Source: Kiloniellaceae bacterium | GTDB lineage: Bacteria > Pseudomonadota > Alphaproteobacteria > Kiloniellales > Kiloniellaceae | Reading direction: 5' to 3' | Assembly: GCA_028280915.1 (NCBI GenBank) | Contig: JANQKX010000081.1 | Span: forward strand, 1-13,063 | Length of the DNA: 13,063 nucleotides | Part shown: piece after piece, positions 1 through 6,752 of the stretch | How the letters are laid out: each line of letters opens with the position of its first letter | How positions within the stretch are numbered: the stretch's first letter is position 1 | Notes under the pieces: model-generated | Told to the model about the DNA's origin: nothing | The model's input: the letters and a program-made list of their open reading frames with translations, nothing else | Databases searched by the model: none | Made by a program: the position numbers and the translations under genes

Positions 1-702
1 GGCCTCCAGCACCACGCCGCTGGCCCGACCGCCTTTATCCAGTTGGATTCGGTCCACCAAACAGGCGGTGCGAATGGTCAGGTTGGCCCGTCCCGTGACG
101 GGCGTCAGGTAAGCATCGGCCAGGCTTTGCCGCTCCCCGTCCACGATGGCCAGGGCGTTCAGGCTCGGCCCGGTCATTTGCGGGCCGTCGTGATCGTCGG
201 TGGGGGCCAGGCCCAGGTCCGCCGCCGCGGCGCGATAGACCTGGGTGATGGGGTGGGGCGCGTCGGGCTTGATCACCCGGATGGGCCCCGTGGCGCCATG
301 GTAGGGCGAAGGGCCAAGGGGCGAGCTTTCCGATTTCAGGAAATAGGGCATGAGGTCCCCATAGCCCCAGCCGTCACAGCCCCCCTCGGCCCAGCTATCG
401 AAATCCGCCGGATGGCCGCGCACGTGGGCCATGGCGTGCAAACAGCTGGAGCCGCCCAAGAGGCGCCCGCGAGGCCAAGGGTGGCGGCGCCCGGCCGTGC
501 CCGCCTGGGGCGTGGTCTCGAACCGCCAGTCAAATGGCCGGCCCTGCAGCAGCGGCCACTTGGCCGGGTCGCGGATGTCCGGGTCGCTGGGCCATTCCCC
601 CGCTTCCAGCAGACAGACACGGGCCGCGGGGTCCTCGCTCAGTCGCGCGGCCAAAACGCAGCCGGCGCTGCCCCCGCCCACGATCACAAAATCATAATCC
701 AT
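1..702 (-). CDS. pno: Pyridoxine 4-oxidase, GMC family (N-terminal 234 residues, cut by window edge)
   Basis: A minus-strand frame starting MDYDFVIVGGGSAG stays open to base 1, so the C-terminal half lies outside the window. The N-terminus is a GMC flavoenzyme FAD-binding fold: the dinucleotide motif GGGSAG is at residues 9-14, an acidic strand end LLEAGE at 31-36, and the GMC signature around residues 75-97 (PRGRLLGGSSCLHAM). From memory this start follows the Mesorhizobium loti pyridoxine 4-oxidase (mlr6785) closely, including the LSEDP-ARVCL-EAGE-PSDPDI pattern and GGSSCLHAM. That enzyme oxidises pyridoxine to pyridoxal and reduces O2 to H2O2 in the cytoplasm. A Shine-Dalgarno-like AGGAAG lies 7 bases before the ATG. 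The gene is divergent from the aminotransferase that makes pyridoxal from pyridoxamine, which supports the specific call. The catalytic His region is not visible, so another GMC alcohol oxidase cannot be fully excluded. Confidence 0.8.
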   Translation of the reverse strand, partial: MDYDFVIVGGGSAGCVLAARLSEDPAARVCLLEAGEWPSDPDIRDPAKWPLLQGRPFDWRFETTPQAGTAGRRHPWPRGRLLGGSSCLHAMAHVRGHPADFDSWAEGGCDGWGYGDLMPYFLKSESSPLGPSPYHGATGPIRVIKPDAPHPITQVYRAAAADLGLAPTDDHDGPQMTGPSLNALAIVDGERQSLADAYLTPVTGRANLTIRTACLVDRIQLDKGGRASGVVLEA

Positions 703-767
703 GGCGCCGCTTCCTTGCGTCCGTTCTCCAGGGGCCGCGCCCCTTCTTCACGCCCTCTAGGGCTAAT

Positions 768-880
768 TTCCAAGCCCGCCAGGGCCCCATTCCAAGACCC
801 CCAGGGCCCCATTCCAAGACCCCCAGGGCCCCTTTTCCAAGCCCCAGGGGGCCCCTTTCCAAGCCCCCCAGGGGGGCCGG
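768..880. repeat. Five-copy 22-bp GC-rich tandem repeat between divergent genes
   Basis: Five imperfect tandem units start at 768, 790, 812, 834 and 856. Each opens with TTCCAAG or TTTCCAAG and continues into a C-run/A/G-run core such as CCCCCAGGGCCCC. The first three units are exactly 22 bp and almost identical. The fourth and fifth have altered C and G runs, so that the last reads CCCCCC-A-GGGGGG. The core of each unit is close to self-complementary. The array fills most of the 212-bp gap between the oxidase and aminotransferase starts and ends about 35 bases before the aminotransferase ATG. The unit length is not a multiple of three, so it is not a protein repeat. Confidence 0.9.
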
Positions 881-914
881 CGAACACATCACAGGTCAAC
901 GAGGAGATAGACCC

Positions 915-2096
915 ATGTCCCACGCACCCATCAAACCGCCCGTGATCACTTTGACCGCCGGCCCCGTGCAAGGCTACCCGGCGGTGCTGGAGGCCATGGC
1001 CCGGCCCATGGGCTATGACTTCGATCCCAGTTTTCAGGCCTTTTACGAAGAAACCGCGCTGAAATGCGCGGCGGCTCTGCGCTGGCCGGACCCGGCCTTG
1101 ATCATCCAGGCCGAGCCGGCGGTGGCCATCGAAGCCATGGCCGCCTCAGTCATTTCCAAAAAGGACGTGGTCTTGAACCTGGCCTCCGGTGTTTACGGCA
1201 AGGGCTTTGGCTATTGGTCGGCCCGCTATCACAAGGAAATGGTCGAAATCGAGGTGCCCTACAACGAGGCCATCGATCCTCAGGCGGTGAGGGATGCCTT
1301 CGCCGCCCGGCCCGACATTTCCATCGTGTCGGTGGTGCATCATGACACCCCCTCGGGCACCATCAATCCGGTGGTGGAGATCGGCCGGATCGCCAAGGAA
1401 AATGGCGCCCTCTTGCTGGTGGACGCGGTCTCGTCCTTTGGCGGCATGGATATCCACCCCGAGGATTGCCACGCCGATGTGTTCATCACCGGGCCGGGCA
1501 AGTGCCTGGGCGGCACGCCGGGCGTGACCTTCATCGCGGTGAGCCCGGCGGCCTGGGAACACATGGTGGCGAACCCGGACAGCCCGACCGCCTCGATCCT
1601 CAGCTTGCTGGATTGGAAAGACGCCTGGAGCCGGGAAAAGCCTTTTCCCTTCACCCCCTCCGTCGCCGAGATCAGCGGACTGGCGGCGGCCATCGACATC
1701 TATCTGGATGAAGGCCCGGAAACGGTCTGGCGCCGCCACGCGCTGACCGCCGAGGCTTGTCGCCGGGGCGTGACCGCCATGGGCTGCGACCTTTGGGCGG
1801 CGCGCGAGGAGATCGCTTCGCCCACCACCACCGCCGTGCGGGTGCCCGAGGGACTGAGCGACACGGCGATCATCGCCAGCGCCCGGGAACAGTTCGGCGT
1901 GATTCTGTCCCTGGGGCGCGGTGACACCTTGGGCAAGCTGCTGCGCATCGGCCACATGGGCTGCACGGCCGAGCCCATCTACGCCGTGGTGGCGATCACC
2001 GCCCTGGGCGGGGCCATTCGCGCCCTTGGCGGCCGCGCCGATGTGTCGGCCGGGGTGGAAGCGGCCCTGGACGTGATCGGCAACGCAACCGCCTAG
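915..2096 (+). CDS. ppaT: Pyridoxamine-pyruvate aminotransferase
   Basis: This 393-residue protein is a class V (fold type I) PLP-fold aminotransferase of the alanine-glyoxylate aminotransferase group. It moves the amino group of pyridoxamine to pyruvate, giving pyridoxal and alanine (EC 2.6.1.30), the entry of pyridoxamine into B6 degradation. The match to the M. loti enzyme (mlr6806, also 393 residues, recalled from memory) is strong: VITLTAGPV at 10-18, VVLNLASGVYGKGFGYW at 85-101, HHDTPSGTINP at 142-152, VDAVSSFGGM at 169-178, the Schiff-base lysine K196 in ITGPGKCLG, and R335 and R344 in LGRGDTLGKLLRIGHMG, the arginines known to hold the substrate carboxylate. The ATG at 915 has GAGGAG 8 bases upstream and matches the family N-terminus. 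An in-frame extension back to 534 runs through the 22-bp repeats and is not coding. The gene is convergent with the lactonase. Confidence 0.93.
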   Translation: MSHAPIKPPVITLTAGPVQGYPAVLEAMARPMGYDFDPSFQAFYEETALKCAAALRWPDPALIIQAEPAVAIEAMAASVISKKDVVLNLASGVYGKGFGYWSARYHKEMVEIEVPYNEAIDPQAVRDAFAARPDISIVSVVHHDTPSGTINPVVEIGRIAKENGALLLVDAVSSFGGMDIHPEDCHADVFITGPGKCLGGTPGVTFIAVSPAAWEHMVANPDSPTASILSLLDWKDAWSREKPFPFTPSVAEISGLAAAIDIYLDEGPETVWRRHALTAEACRRGVTAMGCDLWAAREEIASPTTTAVRVPEGLSDTAIIASAREQFGVILSLGRGDTLGKLLRIGHMGCTAEPIYAVVAITALGGAIRALGGRADVSAGVEAALDVIGNATA

Positions 2097-2114
2097 GGCT
2101 GCCCGCGAAACTCT

Positions 2115-2158
2115 TGACCGGGCCTCTAACATAACGCGGCGACCGCGTCGCCCGGTCA
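2115..2158. terminator. Nested inverted repeat between convergent genes, probable bidirectional terminator
   Basis: An outer perfect 8-bp inverted repeat pairs TGACCGGG (2115-2122) with CCCGGTCA (2151-2158). Inside it is a second stem, ACGCGG (2134-2139) with CCGCGT (2143-2148), around a 3-base loop. It lies 18 bases after the aminotransferase stop, and its right arm contains the stop codon of the convergent lactonase. There is no clear T-run on either side, so intrinsic termination is inferred from position and stem strength. Confidence 0.55.
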
Positions 2159-2977
2159 GGAGTAATAGCCGTCGGGGGCCTTGATATAGTCGCCGAAGGA
2201 CTCCGGATCGTGGGAATAGAACAATTCGGCGTCATACTTTTCGGCCAGGTCCTTCAGGCGCTGCATGGATTTCACGCTGTCCGTGGGATCCAGGTGAAAA
2301 CTGGAGATGCACATCATGTCCATGTTTTTCTGGCTGTAGCAGGCGTCGGCGGTGAACAGCATGGGCCGCCGGTTGGCCAGCTCCACCATCATGCTGTAGT
2401 GGCCGGCGGTATGCCCCGGCGTTTCAAACAGCCATAGGCCCTTGGCGATTTCCTGATCGCCGGTGATGGTTTCGAACTTGGGCGTGTAGATGTCGATCTC
2501 CGGGTCGCCCGAGCCGCCCACGGAGCTGTCGTCTTCGGCCTCTTTACCCAAGTCGGGCGCGAAGCTCATGTCGGAGTAGCCCAGGTGCTCAAAGGGCTGA
2601 TGGCAGGTGCAGGCTTCCAGTTCGCTGGAATGGCAGACCGTGCAGGCGGTGGTCAGGTATTTGTTGCCGCCGCAGTGATCGAAGTGATAGTGGGAATTGA
2701 TCACGTAGTTGATGTCCTCGGGCTTTTTGCCGATCAGGGACAGGGCGCCGGGAATGGTCTGCTCCGGCGTTTGGAGGGGCTTTTCAAAGGGCAGGACCTT
2801 CATCACGTGGTCGTAATCGTAGCCCGTATCGAAGATGTAAAGCCCGTCCTTGTGCTCCACCAGCACCGCATAGCAGGGAAAGCGCAGCTCGCCGCCCGGG
2901 CCTCGGTTCCAAAAGGCATGGAAGCCGTCAATCACCAAAGTGCCCCCGTCCAGTAGATGTACTTTCGTATCGGTCAT
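2156..2977 (-). CDS. 4-Pyridoxolactonase (metallo-beta-lactamase fold)
   Basis: This 273-residue cytoplasmic zinc hydrolase opens 4-pyridoxolactone to 4-pyridoxic acid in B6 degradation. The sequence follows the M. loti enzyme (mlr6805, recalled from memory) throughout: the start TDTKVHLLDGG, FWNRGPGGE at 22-30, DTGYDYDHVMKVLPFEKP at 50-67, and FEHLGYSD at 129-136. The binuclear metal site is complete: H96, H98, D100 and H101 in NSHYHFDH, H189 in TPGHT, D211 in FTADA, and H256 in YSHD. These sit four residues later than the M. loti numbering because this protein is slightly longer. It has more cysteines than the M. loti enzyme around 112-125, including a CTVCH string. The ATG has GGAG 7 bases upstream. 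It is the last gene of the transporter unit, 42 bases after the second permease. Confidence 0.93.
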   Translation of the reverse strand: MTDTKVHLLDGGTLVIDGFHAFWNRGPGGELRFPCYAVLVEHKDGLYIFDTGYDYDHVMKVLPFEKPLQTPEQTIPGALSLIGKKPEDINYVINSHYHFDHCGGNKYLTTACTVCHSSELEACTCHQPFEHLGYSDMSFAPDLGKEAEDDSSVGGSGDPEIDIYTPKFETITGDQEIAKGLWLFETPGHTAGHYSMMVELANRRPMLFTADACYSQKNMDMMCISSFHLDPTDSVKSMQRLKDLAEKYDAELFYSHDPESFGDYIKAPDGYYS

Positions 2978-3019
2978 GCCTGTTCTCCCTGGTTAATGGT
3001 TTTGAGGTTGCTTGTTAGG

Positions 3020-3955
3020 TTACCGCTCCCCGCGGTGATAGGGAATGCCCAAGGCGGGCGGCAGGTAGCTGTGCCGGGCAAAGATGATCAGCACCAGGAT
3101 CACCATGGCGAAGGGCAGCATCTGGATCACGTCGGTGGGGATGTTGACCCCGGCCACTTGCAGGGCGGTGGCCAGGGATAGGCTGACCCCGAAGAGCACG
3201 GCGCCGATCAGCACCCATAAAGGGTGCCCCCGCGCCAGCATGGCCAGCACGATGGCGATGAAGCCGGCGCCGCCGGTCATGAAGGGCAGGAACAGCCCGC
3301 CGCCCACCATGGACATGTAAGCGCCGCCCAGTCCGCCCAGGAAGCCGGTGCACAAGACGGCGGCGAAGCGGGTGCCCTTCACGCTGACTCCGGCCGCGTC
3401 CAAGGCCGCGGGCTTGTCCCCGGCGGCCTGCAGGTTCAAGCCCAGCTGGGTGCGGTTGAAGACCCAGACCATGAAAACCGTGAGCAAGATGGCCAGGTAG
3501 ACCAGCAGATTCCGGTCGAAGAGGGCGCCGCCTACCACCGGCAGCTCGCTGAGGCCCGGCAGGGGCAGGGTCTCCGCCTTTGGCAGGCGCGGATAGCTGC
3601 GGCTGAACTGAAAATGGTGCAAAAGGGCGGTCAGGCCCTCGGCGCCCAGGGTCAAGGCGATGCCCACGACGATCTGGTTCATGCTCCACACCACGCAGAG
3701 CAGGGCCATCAGGCAGGCGGTCGCCAATCCGGCCAGGCCGCCGGCCAGGAATCCGATGGTAAAGGAGCTATAGCTGTAGGCCACGGCAAAGCCCGCATAG
3801 GCGCCGAACAGCATCATGCCTTCCAGGCCGATGTTGAGCACGCCGGCCTTTTCCGAGATCTGCTCGCCCAGACCGGCCAGCAACAGGGGGATGCCCGCTG
3901 TCAGTGCGCCGAAAATGAGCGAGCCGATGAAGGCTTCGGTGAGAAGGGCGCTCAT
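3020..3955 (-). CDS. ABC transporter permease, BMP-associated (NupQ/YufQ type)
   Basis: This 311-residue polytopic inner-membrane protein is the shorter of the two permeases of a BMP-family importer. It shows the family's early motif KAGVLNIGLEGMMLFGAY at residues 36-53 and several hydrophobic stretches (about 10-30, 66-90, 150-168, 195-215, 230-262 and 278-293). A cytoplasmic coupling-loop segment at about 169-190 (TQLGLNLQAAGDKPAALDAAG) is typical of these permeases, which contact the ATPase there. The start lies 3 bases after the stop of the upstream permease, so translation is probably coupled; its own Shine-Dalgarno is only a G-run. Substrate cannot be read from the permease. The adjacent lactonase, 42 bases downstream, suggests a B6 vitamer. 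Confidence 0.9.
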   Translation of the reverse strand: MSALLTEAFIGSLIFGALTAGIPLLLAGLGEQISEKAGVLNIGLEGMMLFGAYAGFAVAYSYSSFTIGFLAGGLAGLATACLMALLCVVWSMNQIVVGIALTLGAEGLTALLHHFQFSRSYPRLPKAETLPLPGLSELPVVGGALFDRNLLVYLAILLTVFMVWVFNRTQLGLNLQAAGDKPAALDAAGVSVKGTRFAAVLCTGFLGGLGGAYMSMVGGGLFLPFMTGGAGFIAIVLAMLARGHPLWVLIGAVLFGVSLSLATALQVAGVNIPTDVIQMLPFAMVILVLIIFARHSYLPPALGIPYHRGER

Positions 3956-3958
3956 GGG

Positions 3959-5020
3959 TCAGGCCCCCGTTTTCTTTTTGCGCGCCTGATCCAAAAACTC
4001 GGTGACGGCAAAAAACAGCATCAAGAGTGCCACCAGGACCAGGACAAAAAACGTGGGCACGCCCAGACGGCGGGCTGCGGATTCCCCGCCGATCATCAAG
4101 ACGGCGAAAAAGAACACAAAGGCGATGACCGCATAGCCGTTGAACCGGGCCAGGAACACCAAGGGAATGACCAGGATGCCGTAGGCCGGGTTCCAGTCGG
4201 CGCGGATGGTGCCGTGCACGCCTAAAAGGTCCACCGCACCGGCCAAGCCGGCAAGCCCGGCGCTGATGGCAAAAGCGGCATAGGTCAAAAGCTTGACGTT
4301 CAGCCCGGCGTGAATCGCGGCGCGGGGGTTGCTGCCCACGATCTGCAGTTTCAGGCCGAAGGAGCTGCGCTCCATCATCCAATGCACCGCCACCACCATG
4401 ATGACGGCCAGGATCACGCCCCAGTGCACCGTGCTATCGCCCAGGCGGGCCAGGCGGTCCTCCACGGGCAGGGTGGCGGTCTGGGGCACGGTGGTGGTGG
4501 GGTCGTTGAAGGGGATCTTGATCAGCACATTGGCGAAACTGACGCCCAGGAAACTCATCATCAGGGTGGAGATGATCTCGTTGATGCCGTGGCTCGCCTT
4601 TAAGAAGGCCGGTATCAGGGACCAGGCGGCGCCGATGACCATGGCGACGATAAAACAGGCGCCAAGGGTGATCACGTCCCCAAAGCCGTGCGCGGCCATG
4701 CCCGGCGCCAGGGCGGCGACGCAGACCGCGGCCAGAAGGAACTGGCCGTCCACGCCCAGGTTCCACAGCCCGGAACGGAAGGCCACGATCAGGCCGGCGG
4801 CGATCAACAGCAAGGGGGCCATGCGGGTGATGGAGGCCTGCAAGCCCGTGGGGCTCAAGAGGCCGCGCTTGACCACGTAACCGTAGTAGGCCAGGGGGTC
4901 CTTGCCCAAGGCCAGGAGCAGGAGGGCGCCCACCAGCAAGGCCAGGAAAATGGGCAACAAAATGCGCAGCACGGTGGCCAGCGCCGAGCCGTCCAGGCGC
5001 GATTTGTCCCCCGCGGCCAT
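3959..5020 (-). CDS. ABC transporter permease, BMP-associated (NupP/YufP type)
   Basis: This 353-residue polytopic membrane protein is the longer permease of the importer. A membrane anchor lies near residues 18-38, followed by a hydrophobic helix at 67-81 and the hallmark FRSGLWNLGVDGQFLLAA at 81-98, which matches the [IL]G-[EV][DE]GQ motif of this permease class. Further helices lie at about 115-137, 200-214, 245-262, 280-291, 297-310 and 322-340. The coupling loop around 222-242 (GLKLQIVGSNPRAAIHAGL) is the site expected to touch the ATPase. The C-terminus is basic (RKKK) and cytoplasmic. The ATG lies one base after the ATPase stop (TGA-C-ATG), with GGAGG about 9 bases upstream inside the ATPase gene, indicating tight translational coupling. 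Confidence 0.92.
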   Translation of the reverse strand: MAAGDKSRLDGSALATVLRILLPIFLALLVGALLLLALGKDPLAYYGYVVKRGLLSPTGLQASITRMAPLLLIAAGLIVAFRSGLWNLGVDGQFLLAAVCVAALAPGMAAHGFGDVITLGACFIVAMVIGAAWSLIPAFLKASHGINEIISTLMMSFLGVSFANVLIKIPFNDPTTTVPQTATLPVEDRLARLGDSTVHWGVILAVIMVVAVHWMMERSSFGLKLQIVGSNPRAAIHAGLNVKLLTYAAFAISAGLAGLAGAVDLLGVHGTIRADWNPAYGILVIPLVFLARFNGYAVIAFVFFFAVLMIGGESAARRLGVPTFFVLVLVALLMLFFAVTEFLDQARKKKTGA

Positions 5021-5021
5021 G

Positions 5022-6608
5022 TCAGGCGACCTCCGCGCCGGTCATGAGGCGGCCGATTTCCGTTTCGCTGGTGGTCGCGTTGTCCACGATGCCCACGATG
5101 CGCCCCTGATACATGACGGCGATGCGGTGGCAGGTCTCGCGCAGTTCGTCCAGCTCGTTGGAGATGACCACGATGGCCGCCGCCTTGGCGCCGGCACCTT
5201 CCCGGATCCAGGCCCGGGCGCGCAGGGTGTTGTGCAAATCCAGCCCGTAGGTGGGCTTGTTGAAGATCACCAGCTTGGCGTCCGGCGCCATTTCCCGGGC
5301 CAGCAGGACTTTTTGAATGTTGCCGCCCGAAAGGCGCCCGATGGGGGTACGCTCCGACGGGGTGCGGATGTCGTGGTCGCCGATCTTGTCGGTGGCGAAG
5401 TCGCGCACTTTTCCTTTTTGGGTCAGCCCCCAGCGCCAGAACGGCGGCTGGCCGATCTCCTTCATGACCAGGTTGACCGAGACGGGGTGGGCGGCCACGG
5501 TTCCTTCGCCCATGCGCTCGTCGGTGATGTAGCGCACGCCGGCCCGGCGCCGGGCGGCCACGCCGCCGTGGCTCACGTCTTGCCCGGCCAGGGTGAGGCG
5601 GCCGGCGGCGAGGGGGCGCTGGCCGGAGAGAATTTCCGCCAGATGCTTCTGGCCGTTGCCGTCCACGCCGGCGATGCCCAGCACTTCCCCGGGCCAGATC
5701 TGGAAACTCGCGCCCCGCAGGGGACATTCCCCGCTCTGCCCTTGGCTCGTGGCGTCTTGCAGGGCGACCAGGGGCGGGCCCTCCTGGGTCAAGGGGGCGG
5801 GGCCTTCGTGGGGCAGCTTGGCGTCGCCCTGCGCCACCTCGGTCTCGGCCGCCGTTGCCTTTTCCAGGCCGAACATCATGGCCACCACCGCCTCGGTCAC
5901 CTCTTCCTCGGACAGCCGGGCTTTTTCGTCCTTGCCCAGGTGACCGACCACCCGGCCCTGGCGCAGCACCGAGATGCAGTCCGCCAGCTCGTAAGCCTCG
6001 CCCAGCTTGTGGGTGATGAAAATCACCGCCACCCCGTGATCGCGCAGGCGGCGGATGACCTGGCCCAGTTCATGCACCCCCTGGGGGGTGAGCATGGAGG
6101 TGGGCTCGTCCAGGATCAGCACCAGTTCCCCGTGCCAGAGCGCGCGGATAATCTCCACCTGCTGCTGTTGGCCGAGGGAAAGGCGCCCCACGGGGACGTC
6201 CGGGTCCAGGTCGGTGGACAGCAGCTGGCTCAGCTCCTCAAATCGTTTTTGGGCGCCGTCCCGGTCGCAGACCTTCCACCAGGGCGCGCCCAGCATGAGG
6301 TTCTCCAAGACGGTCAGGCTGGGGATCAGTAAGACGTGTTGATAAACCGTGCCGATACCCAGTTTTAGGGCCGCCTTGGGGGAGGTGACCCGAACCCGCT
6401 GGCCGCGCACGGAAATGGAGCCCGCGTCGGGCTGTTGCATGCCCGATAGAATACCGATCAGGGTGGACTTGCCGGCGCCGTTTTCGCCCAGCAGGGCATG
6501 AATCTCGCCCGGTCGAAAATCCAGGGAAATGTTGTCGTTGGCCAGAACACCGGGAAAGGCCTTGGTGATGCCGGAAAGCGATATGGCCAGAGGTTCCGGT
6601 GATGTCAT
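5022..6608 (-). CDS. Double-domain ABC ATPase of BMP-type importer
   Basis: This 528-residue protein carries two ABC domains in tandem, the layout of ribose- and nucleoside-type importers. Domain 1 is complete: Walker A GENGAGKST (41-49), Q-loop Q90, signature LSLGQQQQ (143-150), Walker B LVLILDEP with E168, and switch H200. Domain 2 keeps the signature LSGGN (426-430) but is catalytically degenerate: its Walker A region reads GVDGNGQKHL (314-323) with no GK[ST], and its Walker B region reads LVIFNKPT, with N450 and K451 where D and E are expected. Loss of the second site is common in this family. The linker at about 250-300 is long and variable. No clear Shine-Dalgarno precedes the ATG, unlike the binding-protein gene upstream. 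It lies 144 bases after that gene and one base before the next permease. Confidence 0.95.
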   Translation of the reverse strand: MTSPEPLAISLSGITKAFPGVLANDNISLDFRPGEIHALLGENGAGKSTLIGILSGMQQPDAGSISVRGQRVRVTSPKAALKLGIGTVYQHVLLIPSLTVLENLMLGAPWWKVCDRDGAQKRFEELSQLLSTDLDPDVPVGRLSLGQQQQVEIIRALWHGELVLILDEPTSMLTPQGVHELGQVIRRLRDHGVAVIFITHKLGEAYELADCISVLRQGRVVGHLGKDEKARLSEEEVTEAVVAMMFGLEKATAAETEVAQGDAKLPHEGPAPLTQEGPPLVALQDATSQGQSGECPLRGASFQIWPGEVLGIAGVDGNGQKHLAEILSGQRPLAAGRLTLAGQDVSHGGVAARRRAGVRYITDERMGEGTVAAHPVSVNLVMKEIGQPPFWRWGLTQKGKVRDFATDKIGDHDIRTPSERTPIGRLSGGNIQKVLLAREMAPDAKLVIFNKPTYGLDLHNTLRARAWIREGAGAKAAAIVVISNELDELRETCHRIAVMYQGRIVGIVDNATTSETEIGRLMTGAEVA

Positions 6609-6681
6609 GGTTCGGAATGCTTGATCTTACAGAGCATGGCACGCCAGCCATCGTATCTGGGAAGCCGCCGTGCTTTGGGGA

Positions 6682-6702
6682 AAAAGGGGGCGCCACCCTT
6701 TT
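6682..6702 (-). terminator. Terminator-like hairpin between binding-protein and ATPase genes (possible attenuator)
   Basis: On the minus strand AAAAGGG (6702-6696) pairs with CCCTTTT (6688-6682) across a 7-base loop TGGCGCC, and the descending arm runs into a fifth T at 6681. It lies 51 bases downstream of the binding-protein stop and 74 bases upstream of the ATPase start. Partial termination or 3'-end protection here would give more binding protein than ATPase and permease, as in many ABC importer operons. That role is inferred. Confidence 0.45.
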
Positions 6703-6752
6703 CAGGATGACGCCGCAACAAAGTTGATATCACTCATTAACAAGTGACAGGG

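Noticed and set aside
534..914. In-frame upstream extension of the aminotransferase
   Set aside because: It crosses the 22-bp repeats and overlaps the divergent oxidase gene. The ATG at 915 has a good ribosome binding site and matches the family length of 393.
43..945. Plus-strand 300-residue frame opposite the pyridoxine oxidase
   Set aside because: It is antisense to a clear GMC protein, rich in Gly, Arg and Pro with no family motif, and ends by reading through the 22-bp repeats.
1146..2132. Minus-strand 328-residue frame
   Set aside because: Antisense shadow of the aminotransferase, with His/Gly/Arg-rich composition and no motif.
2592..2646. CTVCH as a c-type heme site
   Set aside because: The lactonase is cytoplasmic with no signal peptide, and the family uses a binuclear metal site; heme attachment is not expected.
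4902..6332. Plus-strand 476-residue frame
   Set aside because: Antisense to the double-domain ABC ATPase, whose motifs are unmistakable; the composition is typical of a GC-rich shadow frame.
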